From Streptomyces camponoticapitis (GTDB lineage Bacteria; Actinomycetota; Actinomycetes; Streptomycetales; Streptomycetaceae), in contig NZ_BMMV01000003.1 of assembly GCF_014646115.1 (NCBI RefSeq), forward strand, positions 364,955 through 428,954: a DNA stretch of 64,000 nucleotides, in the 5' to 3' direction. Positions 24,551-33,150 of the stretch are shown piece by piece. A program made the position numbers and the translations under genes. Below the pieces are notes generated by a model. It had not been told where the DNA came from. It saw only the letters and a program-made list of their open reading frames with translations, and ran no database searches. The stretch's first letter is position 1. Every line of letters begins with the position of its first letter.

Positions 24551-25429
24551 CTAGTCCGCGATCAGCCCTTCCCGCAGCTGTGCGAGCGTGCGGGTCAGCA
24601 GGCGTGAGACGTGCATCTGCGAGATGCCGACCTCCTCGCCGATCTGGGACTGCGTCATGTTCGCGAAGAAGCGCAGCATGATGATCTGCCGCTCGCGGGG
24701 CGGGAGTTTGGCCAGCAGCGGCTTCAGTGACTCGCGGTACTCCACGCCCTCCAGGGCGGTGTCCTCGTACCCCAGACGGTCCGCGAGCGATCCCTCGCCG
24801 CCGTCGTCCTCGGGGGACGGCGAGTCCAGCGAGGAGGCCGTGTACGCGTTCCCGACCGCCAGGCCGTCGACCACGTCCTCCTCCGACACGCCCAGCACCA
24901 GGGCGAGTTCGGGAACGGTCGGTGAGCGGTCGAGCTTCTGGGCCAGCTCGTCGCTGGCCTTCGTCAGCGCCAGCCGCAGCTCCTGGAGCCGGCGGGGCAC
25001 GCGTACGGACCACGACGTGTCGCGGAAGAAGCGCTTGATCTCGCCGACGACGGTCGGCATCGCGAAGGTGGGGAATTCCACGCCGCGTTCGCAGTCGAAC
25101 CTGTCGATCGCCTTGATGAGGCCGATCGTGCCGACCTGGACGATGTCCTCCATCGGCTCGTTACGGCTGCGGAAGCGCGCCGCCGCGTAACGCACCAGCG
25201 GCAGATTCAGCTCGATGAGGGTGTCACGTACGTAGGTGCGCTCCGGGCTGTCCTGGGCGAGCACGGCGAGCCGCAGGAACAGGGAGCGGGACAGAGTGCG
25301 GGTGTCGATGACTTCCGGCTGGGACGCGCGCGGTTCGGCCACACGGTCGAGAGCATCCGGCGCGTCGTCCGGTGCCTGGTCGCTCTTGTTGAGCGTGAGC
25401 ACCTTCGAGCTGCCCTGTTCTACGGACAT
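24551..25429 (-). CDS. sigN: SigB/SigF-group RNA polymerase sigma factor (SigN-like)
   Basis: 292 aa, ATG 25429 with AAGGGGG upstream. Region 2: [40 protein letters not shown]. Region 3: [19 protein letters not shown]. Region 4 helix-turn-helix: [20 protein letters not shown]. The length and the absence of region 1.1 place it in the stress/sporulation SigB-F-G group. The opening [16 protein letters not shown] is what I remember for SigN, the neighbour of SigF in S. coelicolor. Such factors are normally held by an anti-sigma kinase; none is encoded next to it. The symbol rests on N-terminus and synteny, the family call on the motifs. Confidence 0.88.
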   Translation of the reverse strand: MSVEQGSSKVLTLNKSDQAPDDAPDALDRVAEPRASQPEVIDTRTLSRSLFLRLAVLAQDSPERTYVRDTLIELNLPLVRYAAARFRSRNEPMEDIVQVGTIGLIKAIDRFDCERGVEFPTFAMPTVVGEIKRFFRDTSWSVRVPRRLQELRLALTKASDELAQKLDRSPTVPELALVLGVSEEDVVDGLAVGNAYTASSLDSPSPEDDGGEGSLADRLGYEDTALEGVEYRESLKPLLAKLPPRERQIIMLRFFANMTQSQIGEEVGISQMHVSRLLTRTLAQLREGLIAD

Positions 25430-25650
25430 GCCACCCCCTTGAGGTCGCTGACGGTCGCGGTGGCCGCTCCCGTCGAAGGAACGCAGCCTCCACCTGAATA
25501 CCGGCGGTGGGACTGCGGCAAACGCGGTTCCAGCAGAATGTCACATGTCGTCAACACGCTGTAGCGCCAAGTCGACATATCTGCACCGGAATGAGGGGGT
25601 ATGCGAATTTGCTGCTGGTGGGGACGCTCCGGGGCTACTACCCGGAAGAG

Positions 25651-26691
25651 CTATGCCTCGATCCTGTTTGCGGATCGCAAACGCGCGAAGCTTCGCGCCA
25701 GGAGCCTTGACACATGCATCTGGGAGACGCCCAGTTCCTGGCTGATCTGTGACTGCGTCAGGTTGTTGTAGTAGCGCAGCATCAGGATCCGCTGCTCCCG
25801 CTCGGGCAGCTGCACCAGCAGATGCCGGACCAGATCGCGGTGCTCGACGCCGGCCAGCGCCGGGTCCTCGTAGCCGAGCCGGTCGAGCAGGCCGGGCAGC
25901 CCGTCGCCCTCCTGGGCCGCCTCCAGGGACGTCGCGTGGTACGACCGGCCGGCCTCGATGCAGGCGAGGACCTCCTCCTCGGAGATCTTCAGCCGCGCGG
26001 CGATCTCGGCGGTGGTGGGGGAGCGGCCGTGAGCCGTGGTCAGATCCTCCGTGGCGCCGGTGACCTGGACCCACAGCTCGTGCAGCCGGCGCGGTACGTG
26101 GACGGTCCGCACGTTGTCGCGGAAGTAGCGTTTGATCTCGCCGACGACGGTCGGCATGGCGAAGGTCGGGAACTGTACGCCGCGGTCCGGGTCGAACCGG
26201 TCGATCGCGTTGATCAGTCCGATCGTGCCGACCTGGACGACGTCCTCCATCGGCTCGTTACGGCTGCGGAAGCGGGCGGCGGCGTAGCGCACGAGCGGCA
26301 GATTCGCCTCGATGAGCGCGCTGCGTACCCGGGTGTGCTCGGGGCTGCCCCGCTCCAGATTCTTGATCTGCGAGAAGAGCAGCTGGGTGAGCGCCCTGGT
26401 GTCGGCGCCCCGGGTCCCCGGCGTCGACGGCCGTGGCTCGTTCTCGCTGAGGGTCTCGACGAGCGGGGCGTCGCTCGGGGGCTCGCTCCGGGCCGCGGTC
26501 GGATCGTCGGGTCGGTCGTCCGGTCGGTCGTCGGATCGGTCGTCGGATCGGTCGTCGTCGTCCCGGGTGTCGGTCCGCGCATCGGCCCGGCCGTCGTTCG
26601 ACCGGGCCTCGGTCCGAGCCTCGGTCCGGGCCTCCGTCCGGGGCTCGATCTGGGGCGGCATTTGAGGCGTTGTACTGGCCGGCACGGTCAC
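25651..26691 (-). CDS. sigF: Sporulation sigma factor SigF-like
   Basis: 346 aa from GTG 26691, with the same AAGGGGTGGC ribosome site as its neighbour. A low-complexity N-terminus of about 95 residues ([14 protein letters not shown], then TEAR repeats and DDRSDDRP repeats) precedes a standard SigB-group core: [55 protein letters not shown], and region 4 [20 protein letters not shown]. SigF is needed for late spore maturation. The extension is unusually long and is built from 12-bp tandem repeats. The two sigma genes are separated by about 220 bp and are probably a duplication, with about the same region 2 and 4 sequence. Confidence 0.88.
   Translation of the reverse strand: MTVPASTTPQMPPQIEPRTEARTEARTEARSNDGRADARTDTRDDDDRSDDRSDDRPDDRPDDPTAARSEPPSDAPLVETLSENEPRPSTPGTRGADTRALTQLLFSQIKNLERGSPEHTRVRSALIEANLPLVRYAAARFRSRNEPMEDVVQVGTIGLINAIDRFDPDRGVQFPTFAMPTVVGEIKRYFRDNVRTVHVPRRLHELWVQVTGATEDLTTAHGRSPTTAEIAARLKISEEEVLACIEAGRSYHATSLEAAQEGDGLPGLLDRLGYEDPALAGVEHRDLVRHLLVQLPEREQRILMLRYYNNLTQSQISQELGVSQMHVSRLLARSFARLRSANRIEA
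26509..26651. repeat. Two sets of 12-bp tandem repeats inside sigF
   Basis: 26509-26556 holds four copies of a GG-A/T-CGGTCGTC-type unit (encoding D-D-R-S/P). 26604-26651 holds three close copies plus one diverged copy of GGGCCTCGGTCC (encoding T-E-A-R). Multiples of 12 keep the frame, so unit gain or loss would change only the N-terminal tail length. Confidence 0.8.
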
Positions 26692-26822
26692 GCCACCCCT
26701 TCGCAGTCAACTACGGTCAACTCATCCGTCAAAAGCGGTCATAGCATCACAAGACTTGCCCACTGTGTGCAAGCACCAGAAAACTCCGTGTTGACGAAGA
26801 ATTCCCCGTTCAAACTCGAAAA

Positions 26823-26847
26823 GCCCCACGCCGGTGAGGCGTGGGGC
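26823..26847 (-). terminator. Terminator after the Dabb/sigma-region genes
   Basis: GCCCCACGCC (26823-26832) and GGCGTGGGGC (26838-26847), 10-bp stem with 5-nt loop. Read leftward it is followed by TTTTC, so it ends the minus-strand Dabb transcript. Confidence 0.82.
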
Positions 26848-26884
26848 CAGGAGGGTCAAGGGCCGGAAAACCGGTCGGAACCGA

Positions 26885-27178
26885 TCAGAACTCGTAGTCG
26901 GCGATCACCCAGGTGGCGAATTCTCGCCACAGAGCGACGCCCGCCTGGTGGTCGGGGTGCTCCACGTACCGGGTCAGCGCGTCGGCGTCGGCGACCGCCG
27001 CGTTGATGGCGAAGTCCTGGGCGATCGGGCGGTCGCTGGTGTTCCAGCCGCACTCCCAGAACTCCAGCTCCGGGATCTTGCCGCCGAGCTCTTCGAAGGC
27101 GCGCGCGCCGGCGACCACCCGGGGCTCGTCGCGCGAGACGCCCTCGTTGAGCTTGAAGAGGACCAGGTGGCGGATCAA
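26885..27178 (-). CDS. Dabb (stress-responsive alpha/beta barrel) domain protein
   Basis: 97 aa, starting at TTG 27178, with AGGAGA seven bases upstream; no ATG or GTG would give the complete family N-terminus. Typical features are MIRHLVLFKLNEGVS, FEELGGKIPELEFWECGWN, and VEHPDHQAGVALWREFATW. Dabb proteins are dimeric ferredoxin-like barrels; some are cyclases or stress proteins. The HPDH pattern is the family hallmark. The terminator at 26823 follows. The substrate is unknown. Confidence 0.9.
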   Translation of the reverse strand: MIRHLVLFKLNEGVSRDEPRVVAGARAFEELGGKIPELEFWECGWNTSDRPIAQDFAINAAVADADALTRYVEHPDHQAGVALWREFATWVIADYEF

Positions 27179-27302
27179 GGGGTATCTCCTAAGAAGGACG
27201 CTGCGGAGGGGGCTGGCGAGGGGCGGCGGAACGCGGCGCCCGGGGCCGGGGCCCGCCGGCCGGAGTCCACGGCCGCCGTCAAGGGCCGCCGTCCGGCCGT
27301 GG

Positions 27303-27467
27303 CTACTGTACGAGCTCGGTCATGAACTCGCCGACGCCCTCGGCCGCGTCGGATATGCCCTCGAACCCCACCTGGACGAGATCGGCCGCCCGTTCGGGCG
27401 ACGTGATGATCGTGTACAGCACGAAGACAACGACCAGATAGAGCGCGAGCTTCTTCGTTTGCACCAT
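27303..27467 (-). CDS. 54-aa single-pass membrane protein
   Basis: ATG 27467 with a strong GGAGG eight bases upstream; ends TAG at 27303. MVQTKKLALYLVVVFVLYTI is an N-terminal signal-anchor helix, followed by a short amphipathic, acidic stretch (SPERAADLVQVGFEGI, then a Glu/Asp-rich end). I recall the same tiny gene next to SigF loci in other streptomycetes. The function is unknown; the start signals and helix make it convincing. Confidence 0.75.
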   Translation of the reverse strand: MVQTKKLALYLVVVFVLYTIITSPERAADLVQVGFEGISDAAEGVGEFMTELVQ

Positions 27468-27801
27468 CAGCGCTGCCTCCTCTGCTGTCCCCGGTGCGAT
27501 CGCGTGAGTCTAACCGTACGAATGGGCCGGTTCGGAGGCCGATTTCGATCACCTGCTTAACCGCTTCTGGCCGCACCGGATCGACGCGTGGTCGCCGCGC
27601 CGCCCGATCCCGACGCCGTACGTGATGCGCGCCGGGCCCGCGCCGTCAGGATCTGAACGGACACTCCGCAAGACAGGTGGGTGAAGTCGGTCAAATGCCC
27701 CGCCAGGTCGGTTAGTTGTTGATCGGAGACCAACCGATGACGGCCGGTGTGTGCACAACTCTTGACGTGTACGAAACACGGGAGAACCATCTGCGATACG
27801 A

Positions 27802-27813
27802 GAGAGCGCTCTC
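27802..27813. promoter_or_regulatory. LacI/CebR-like operator upstream of the secreted beta-helix gene
   Basis: GAGAGCGCTCTC is a perfect 12-bp palindrome whose core GAGCGCTC is the heart of CebR and related LacI-family sugar-repressor sites (TGGGAGCGCTCCCA). It lies about 70 bp upstream of the start codon. A TTGACG hexamer stands about 40 bp further upstream. Nothing else in the 27468-27883 gap stands out. Confidence 0.6.
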
Positions 27814-27883
27814 CGGGTATCCGCCCGGATCTCTCCGCACCCCGAACTCCCCCTCGTCGTCCGAGACTTCAGGAGACCTGCCC

Positions 27884-30073
27884 ATGCACGCTCCGCTGTC
27901 CGTAGTTCCGGTGTTCAGGAGACCCGCGTCGGTACGCCGCCGCGGGATCGCCGCATCCATCGCCGCCACCCTGGTCGCCTCCCTGCTGATGCTCATCCCC
28001 ACCGCCACCCCCGCGAGCGCCGCACCGGTCCTGCTCTCCCAGGGCAAGCCGGTCACGGTCTCCAGCACGGAGAACGGCGGCACGCCCGCCGCCGCGGCCG
28101 TCGACGGAGACACCGGCACCCGCTGGTCGAGCGCCGCCGCCGATCCGCAGTGGATCCAGATCGACCTCGGCTCCTCCGTCGCGGTCAACCAGGTCGTGCT
28201 GCGCTGGGAGGCCGCGTACGCCAGGGCGTACAAGATCGAGCTCTCCACGAACGGCACCAGCTGGACGAGCGCGTACTCCACCACCACGGGCCCCGGCGGC
28301 AACGAGACGCTGAACGTCTCCGGCAACGCCCGCTACGTGAAGCTGACCGGCACCACCCGCGCCACCCAGTACGGCTACTCCCTCTGGGAGTTCCAGGTGT
28401 ACGGCGAGAGCGGCGGCCCCGGCGGACCGATCCAGGGCGGCGGTGACCTCGGCCCCAACGTCAAGGTCTTCGACCCCTCGACGCCCAACATCCAGGGCAC
28501 GCTCGACACGATCTTCCGGCAGCAGGAGTCGGCCCAGTTCGGCACCGGCCGCTACCAACTGCTCTTCAAGCCGGGCACGTACAACAACCTCAACGCCCAA
28601 CTCGGCTTCTACACCTCGATCTCCGGTCTCGGGCTCAAGCCCGACGACACGAACATCAACGGCGACGTGACCGTGGACGCCGGCTGGTTCAACGGCAACG
28701 CCACCCAGAACTTCTGGCGCTCGGCCGAGAACCTCGCGCTCAACCCGGTCAGCGGCAGCAACCGCTGGGCCGTCGCGCAGGCCGCCCCCTTCCGCCGTAT
28801 GCACATCAAGGGCGGGCTCAACCTGGCGCCGGCCAGCTTCGGCTGGGCCAGCGGCGGCTACATCGCCGACAGCAAGATCGACGGCCAGATCACGCCGTAC
28901 TCGCAGCAGCAGTGGTACACCCGCGACAGCGCCATCGGCGGCTGGGGCAACGGGGTCTGGAACATGGCGTTCTCCGGGGTCGAGGGCGCGCCCGCGCAGT
29001 CCTTCCCGAACCCGCCGTACACCACCCTGAACAACACCCCGACCTCTCGCGAGAAGCCGTTCCTCTACCTGGACGGCAACACGTACAAGGTCTTCGTACC
29101 GGCCAAGCGCACCAACGCGCGCGGCGTCTCCTGGAACGGCACACCGCAGGGCGAGTCCCTGCCGCTCGACCAGTTCTACGTGGTCAAGCCGGGCGCCACG
29201 GCGGCCACGATCAACGCGGCGCTCGCCCAGGGCCTGCACCTGCTCTTCACCCCGGGCATCTACCACGTCGACCAGTCCATCAACGTCAACCGGGCGAACA
29301 CCGTGGTCCTCGGCCTCGGCTACGCCACGATCATCCCGGACAACGGCGTGACGGCGATGAAGGTCGCCGACGTCGACGGGGTGAAGCTCGCCGGCTTCCT
29401 GATCGACGCCGGACCGGTGAACTCCCCGACGCTGCTGGAGGTCGGCCCGCAGAACGCCTCTGCCGACCACTCCGCCAACCCGACGACGGTGCAGGACGTC
29501 TTCATCCGCATCGGCGGGGCGGGCCCCGGCAAGGCCACCACCAGCATGGTCGTCAACAGCGACGACACGATCATCGACCACACCTGGATCTGGCGGGCGG
29601 ACCACGGGGACGGCGTGGGCTGGGAGACCAACCGCGCCGACTACGGCCTCCAGGTGAACGGTGACGACGTCCTCGCGACCGGGCTGTTCGTCGAACACTT
29701 CAACAAGTACGACGTGCGGTGGAGTGGCGAGCGGGGCCGGACGATCTTCTTCCAGAACGAGAAGGCGTACGACGCCCCGAACCAGGCCGCCATCCAGAAC
29801 GGCAGTATCCAGGGCTACGCCGGCTACAAGGTGGACGACTCCGTCGTCACCCATGAGGGCTGGGCGATGGGCAGCTACTGCAACTACACATCCGATCCGA
29901 ACATCCGTCAGGAGCACGGATTCCAGGCGCCGGTGAAGCCAGGGGTGAAGTTCCACAACATCCTGGTCGTCTCACTCGGCGGCATGGGCCAGTACAACCA
30001 TGTGATCAACAGCATCGGATCACCGACCTCGGGCACGTCGACGATCCCGTCGAACGTGATCAACTTCCCGTAG
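27884..30073 (+). CDS. Secreted F5/8-type C (CBM32-like) plus parallel beta-helix protein, probable carbohydrate-active enzyme
   Basis: 729 aa from ATG 27884 with AGGAGA seven bases upstream. The signal peptide (RRPASVRRRGIAAS, hydrophobic core, ATPASA cleavage) is followed by a discoidin/CBM32 domain (about 45-180: DGDTGTRWSSAAADPQWIQI through YGYSLWEFQVYGE). The rest is a right-handed beta-helix resembling pectate-lyase-type and GH55-like folds, with IDAGPVNSPTLLEVGPQNA and HTWIWRADHGDGVGWETN. Homologues are often labelled adenylyl cyclase in databases, a name I do not trust. An extracellular polysaccharide-acting role fits both the binding module and the CebR-like operator. A strong terminator follows. 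Confidence 0.82.
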   Translation: MHAPLSVVPVFRRPASVRRRGIAASIAATLVASLLMLIPTATPASAAPVLLSQGKPVTVSSTENGGTPAAAAVDGDTGTRWSSAAADPQWIQIDLGSSVAVNQVVLRWEAAYARAYKIELSTNGTSWTSAYSTTTGPGGNETLNVSGNARYVKLTGTTRATQYGYSLWEFQVYGESGGPGGPIQGGGDLGPNVKVFDPSTPNIQGTLDTIFRQQESAQFGTGRYQLLFKPGTYNNLNAQLGFYTSISGLGLKPDDTNINGDVTVDAGWFNGNATQNFWRSAENLALNPVSGSNRWAVAQAAPFRRMHIKGGLNLAPASFGWASGGYIADSKIDGQITPYSQQQWYTRDSAIGGWGNGVWNMAFSGVEGAPAQSFPNPPYTTLNNTPTSREKPFLYLDGNTYKVFVPAKRTNARGVSWNGTPQGESLPLDQFYVVKPGATAATINAALAQGLHLLFTPGIYHVDQSINVNRANTVVLGLGYATIIPDNGVTAMKVADVDGVKLAGFLIDAGPVNSPTLLEVGPQNASADHSANPTTVQDVFIRIGGAGPGKATTSMVVNSDDTIIDHTWIWRADHGDGVGWETNRADYGLQVNGDDVLATGLFVEHFNKYDVRWSGERGRTIFFQNEKAYDAPNQAAIQNGSIQGYAGYKVDDSVVTHEGWAMGSYCNYTSDPNIRQEHGFQAPVKPGVKFHNILVVSLGGMGQYNHVINSIGSPTSGTSTIPSNVINFP

Positions 30074-30129
30074 TCGCGTCGCCCGCCCCCTGGGGGCGTG
30101 GGGCGGCTTCGCCGCCATAAGCAGCATGT

Positions 30130-30165
30130 CAGGGCCCGGTCTCTCCGTGGAGGGACCGGGCCCTG
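30130..30165 (+). terminator. Terminator after the beta-helix gene
   Basis: CAGGGCCCGGTC (30130-30141) and GACCGGGCCCTG (30154-30165), perfect 12-bp stem with further pairing in the loop. Immediately after, TCATGA occurs twice 9 bp apart (30173-30178 and 30182-30187). Confidence 0.85.
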
Positions 30166-30240
30166 ACCGTGTCATGACTATCATGAACAAAAGAGGTAAA
30201 ACCGCCCCTCTTGGGACATCGATCCCGTCGAGAGGAACCC

Positions 30241-31125
30241 ATGTCCACCCGCCCCTTCCGTTTCGGCGTCAGCATGACGGCCACCGGATCGCACGAGGCC
30301 TGGCAGGCCAAGGCCCGGCAGGCCGAGGAGCTCGGCTACGACGTGCTCCACATCCCCGACCATCTGGGCATGGCGGCGCCCTTCCCCGCCCTGGTGTCCG
30401 CCGCCGACGCGACGACCACCCTCCGGGTCGGCACCCTCGTCCTCAACTCCGGCTTCTACCGGCCCGCGCTGCTGGCCAGGGACATCGCGGACACCGACCA
30501 GCTCACCGACGGCCGGCTGGAGGTCGGGCTCGGCGCGGGCTGTGTGGGGGCGGAGTTCCACGCGGCGGAGCTGGCGTACCCCACCGCCGAGGAACGGGTC
30601 GACAACCTGGCGCACACGGTCGCCGAACTGCACCGGATGTTCGCCATGCCGGAGCAGCAGCCCGCGGTCCGCCAGCGCCCGGGACCGCCGCTCCTCCTGG
30701 CCGGTCTCGGTGACCGCATCCTGCGGCTGGCCGCCCGTGAGGCGGACATCGTCGGCCTCCCGATCATGGCGCGCCGGACCCCGCCGGGTCTGGACCCGCA
30801 GCAGGTACTCGCCGACCGGGTCGACCACGTCCGCTCCGAGGCGGGCGCGCGCTTCGGCCGGCTGGAGCTGAACCTGTTCGTGTCGGCGGTGGTCCTCGAC
30901 GAGGCGAACTCCGGCTTGGACGCCCTGGACCTGACGGCCGTCCACCGTACGGCCCCCAATCTGACCAGGGACCAGATCCTGCGGCTCCCCAATGTGCTGG
31001 CGGGATCGGTCGAGCAGATCGCCGAGACGCTGAACGGCTACCGGGACACGTACCGCGTGACGTACTTCTCCGTACTCGAACCGCACATGGCCGACTTCGC
31101 GAAGGTCATCGCCCAACTGCGCTGA
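30241..31125 (+). CDS. LLM-class F420-dependent oxidoreductase (TIGR03621-like)
   Basis: 294 aa from ATG 30241 with GAGAGG upstream. Luciferase-like TIM barrel: FRFGVSMTATGSHEAWQ, AEELGYDVLHIPDHLGM, TTTLRVGTLVLNSGFYRPAL, GRLEVGLGAGCVGAEFHAAEL, and VVLPI-like DIVGLPIMARR. The actinobacterial TIGR03621 group uses coenzyme F420 to transfer hydride. No partner genes point to a substrate. Two TCATGA palindromes lie about 55-70 bp upstream of the start. Confidence 0.9.
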   Translation: MSTRPFRFGVSMTATGSHEAWQAKARQAEELGYDVLHIPDHLGMAAPFPALVSAADATTTLRVGTLVLNSGFYRPALLARDIADTDQLTDGRLEVGLGAGCVGAEFHAAELAYPTAEERVDNLAHTVAELHRMFAMPEQQPAVRQRPGPPLLLAGLGDRILRLAAREADIVGLPIMARRTPPGLDPQQVLADRVDHVRSEAGARFGRLELNLFVSAVVLDEANSGLDALDLTAVHRTAPNLTRDQILRLPNVLAGSVEQIAETLNGYRDTYRVTYFSVLEPHMADFAKVIAQLR

Positions 31126-31169
31126 CCACCGGGCGGCCTTGTCGCCCCCGCGCCGTACGGCCACGCAAA

Positions 31170-31209
31170 ACACCCTCCTGATCCACGTTTCCGCAGATCA
31201 GGAGGGTGT
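31170..31209 (-). terminator. Terminator of tRNA-Ser(CGA)
   Basis: ACACCCTCCTGATC (31170-31183) and GATCAGGAGGGTGT (31196-31209), 14-bp perfect stem. On the minus strand it is followed by TTTTG, and it stands five bases past the tRNA 3' end. It may also stop the convergent oxidoreductase transcript. Confidence 0.88.
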
Positions 31210-31214
31210 GAGAG

Positions 31215-31299
31215 CGGTAGCGGAGGGATTTGAACCCTCGGTGAGTTTCCCCACACTCGCTTTCGAGGCGAGCTCCTTCGGCCGCTCGGACACGCTACC
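31215..31299 (-). tRNA. tRNA-Ser(CGA)
   Basis: 85-nt class II tRNA on the minus strand. Acceptor GGTAGCG/CGCTACC, anticodon loop CTCGAAA (anticodon CGA, codon UCG), extended variable arm (GTGTGGGGAAACTCACC), T-loop GGTTCAAATCC. Confidence 0.96.
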
Positions 31300-31330
31300 G
31301 AGAGAGAGCTTAGCCCAAGGTGGCCCCTGC

Positions 31331-31840
31331 TCAGAAATCGATAATCCGGCGGTCCCGGAAGAAGGCTCTGAGCGGCTCCGAGCACTCCTCGGCGAGCACC
31401 CCCTGGATCACTTCCGGGCGGTGGTTGAGACGCCGGTCGCGTACGACGTCCCAGAGCGAGCCCGCCGCTCCCGCCTTCTCGTCGAGCGCCCCGTACACGA
31501 CGCGGGCGACCCGCGACTGCACGAGCGCGCCCGCGCACATCGTGCACGGCTCCAGGGTCACCACGAGCGTGCAGCCGGTCAGCCGCCAGGCGCCGACCTT
31601 CGCCGCCGCGCGGCGGATCGCCAGGATCTCCGCGTGCGCGGTGGGGTCGCCGGTCAGCTCGCGTTCGTTGTGGCCGACGGACAGCACGGTGCCGTCCGGG
31701 GACAGCACGACGGCACCGACCGGCACATCGCCGGCCGGCGTCGCGCGCGCGGCCTCTTCCAGGGCGAGACGCATGGGCGCCCGCCACGGGTCACGCACCG
31801 GATCGGTCTCCGGTCCGTTCGCCGGGTCGCGCTCCGTCAC
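31331..31840 (-). CDS. tadA: tRNA adenosine(34) deaminase TadA
   Basis: 169 aa from GTG 31840. Zinc-deaminase signature: proton-shuttling Glu in TAHAEILAIRRAA, and the Cys ligands in LEPCTMCAGALVQSR, followed by the tRNA-binding FFRDRR end. It converts A34 to inosine in tRNA-Arg(ACG), the tRNA encoded at 3803 in this window. The start overlaps the stop of the upstream partner gene by one base (TAGTG), indicating translational coupling. Essential in most bacteria. Confidence 0.95.
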   Translation of the reverse strand: MTERDPANGPETDPVRDPWRAPMRLALEEAARATPAGDVPVGAVVLSPDGTVLSVGHNERELTGDPTAHAEILAIRRAAAKVGAWRLTGCTLVVTLEPCTMCAGALVQSRVARVVYGALDEKAGAAGSLWDVVRDRRLNHRPEVIQGVLAEECSEPLRAFFRDRRIIDF

Positions 31841-32394
31841 TAGCGGGCGGTCTCCAGGACCTCGGAGGCGCCCAGCGCGTCCGCGATCTCGGCCATGGCG
31901 TCGGTGTCCAGCGCCAGCAACTCCGCCTCCGAGAGGCCCAGGTCGGCGAGGATCGTGCGGTCGCCCACCGGTCCCGCGGGTACGGTCCCGGAGCCGGCCG
32001 CGTCGGCGGGGCCGGTGCTGCCCTCCGGGTCCTCCGTGTCCTCCTGCTCTTCAATCTCGCCGTCCTCGGTGCCGTCGAGGTCCAGCGTGTCCAAGGCGTC
32101 GGCGAGGTCGTCCTCGTCCCCGCCGAGCAATTCGTCCGTCAGGATCTCCCCGTACGAGGAGCGTGCGGCCATGGCCGCGTCGGAGACGTAGATGCGAGGA
32201 TCCTCCTCGCCCTCCACGCGGAGCACGCCGAACCAGGCGTCCTCCTGCTCGATGAAGACGAGCACCGTGTCCTCGTCCACCGAGGCTTCTCGGGCCAGGT
32301 CGGTCAGATCCGACAAGGTCTCCACGTCGTCGAGCTCTGTGTCGCTCGCTTCCCACCCGTCTTCGGTGCGCGCGAGCAGTGCGGCGAAGTACAC
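31840..32394 (-). CDS. TadA-associated protein (TIGR03941 type)
   Basis: 184 aa from GTG 32394 with GGGAGAG upstream. The N-terminal domain reads MYFAALLARTEDGWEASD and DLTDLAREASVDEDTVLVFI. A middle stretch is strikingly acidic (DEDDLADALDTLDLDGTEDG and EEQEDTEDPEG), and the end LGLSEAELLALDTDAMAEIAD is the family signature. The family is found only in actinobacteria, always upstream of tadA. It is presumed to assist or regulate TadA, but no mechanism is known to me. Confidence 0.92.
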   Translation of the reverse strand: MYFAALLARTEDGWEASDTELDDVETLSDLTDLAREASVDEDTVLVFIEQEDAWFGVLRVEGEEDPRIYVSDAAMAARSSYGEILTDELLGGDEDDLADALDTLDLDGTEDGEIEEQEDTEDPEGSTGPADAAGSGTVPAGPVGDRTILADLGLSEAELLALDTDAMAEIADALGASEVLETAR

Positions 32395-32646
32395 CGTGAC
32401 TCTCCCACTGGTCAGAGGTGACGATTCGGCGGTGCGCTGCGCTCTGCCCCGCCCACTACTCGGAATCGTGGCAGAAAGCGGGCGATTGCGAGAGGTCTTC
32501 CGTCGTTGCGTCGTGGAGGCATTTTATTGGACGGGGCCGGACGCGGTGCGGGGGGAGGGGGTCCGAAGGCCCCGGGGCGGAGAACGGGCGATGCCCAAGT
32601 GGCCGTCCCACGAAGGGCGGAGGGCCGCTGGGTGACTCGTACGTGA

Positions 32647-33015
32647 CTACCAGCGGAACGTCCGCATCCGCATCTGCTGGCGCATCCGGGCCGCGCGGGC
32701 CTGCCGAGGTTTCACCCGCTCGCGCAGGGCCTTGGCCTCGTTCAACTCCCGCAGGAACTGGGCGCGCCGTCGCCGGCGGGCCGCGCCGCTGTCGTCCGAG
32801 GGGACCTCGGAGGCGAGATCCGGGGAGGGGTCGGGCGTGGCGTCGGACACAGGTTCGGACACGGGTTCGGATGTGCGTCCGGGGGTGAGCCCGGGGCCTG
32901 TGGTGGGTCCGGCGGCCTTTTGGGCCGGGAGCCCGAGGGGATCCTCCGCCTCGGCCTCGGCCGCCCGGCCGCCGCCGCCCCGTCCCTGCGAATTCCGCCG
33001 CTGCCGGTCCGGCAT
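32647..33015 (-). CDS. Basic, Arg-rich hypothetical protein
   Basis: 122 aa from ATG 33015 with GAGGCGG upstream. A low-complexity middle (GLTPGRTSEPVSEPVSDATP and on) separates a short Gln/Arg-rich N-terminus from a strongly basic C-terminus (RRRRRAQFLRELNEAKALRE, VKPRQARAARMRQQMRMRTF). No domain is recognised; nucleic-acid binding is a guess. It lies between the tadA pair and divergent upp, as hypothetical genes do in related genomes. Confidence 0.6.
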   Translation of the reverse strand: MPDRQRRNSQGRGGGGRAAEAEAEDPLGLPAQKAAGPTTGPGLTPGRTSEPVSEPVSDATPDPSPDLASEVPSDDSGAARRRRRAQFLRELNEAKALRERVKPRQARAARMRQQMRMRTFRW

Positions 33016-33150
33016 CGCCGCCTCACCACCCCACGAGTCGGTTGACTGTGTGCCCCGCGTCCCCTTGTACGCGTGCCCAATCACCTTCCCTGCGGGCGGG
33101 GGATTGATGCCCGCCGGGGCCGGGGGCCGGGCCACGGTTACTGTTGAGGC

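Noticed and set aside
26509..26651. Possible CRISPR array
   Set aside because: Contiguous 12-bp units without spacers that encode part of SigF.
27884..30073. Adenylyl cyclase label for the beta-helix protein
   Set aside because: No cyclase catalytic motif is visible; the signal peptide, discoidin domain and beta-helix point to an extracellular carbohydrate-acting protein.
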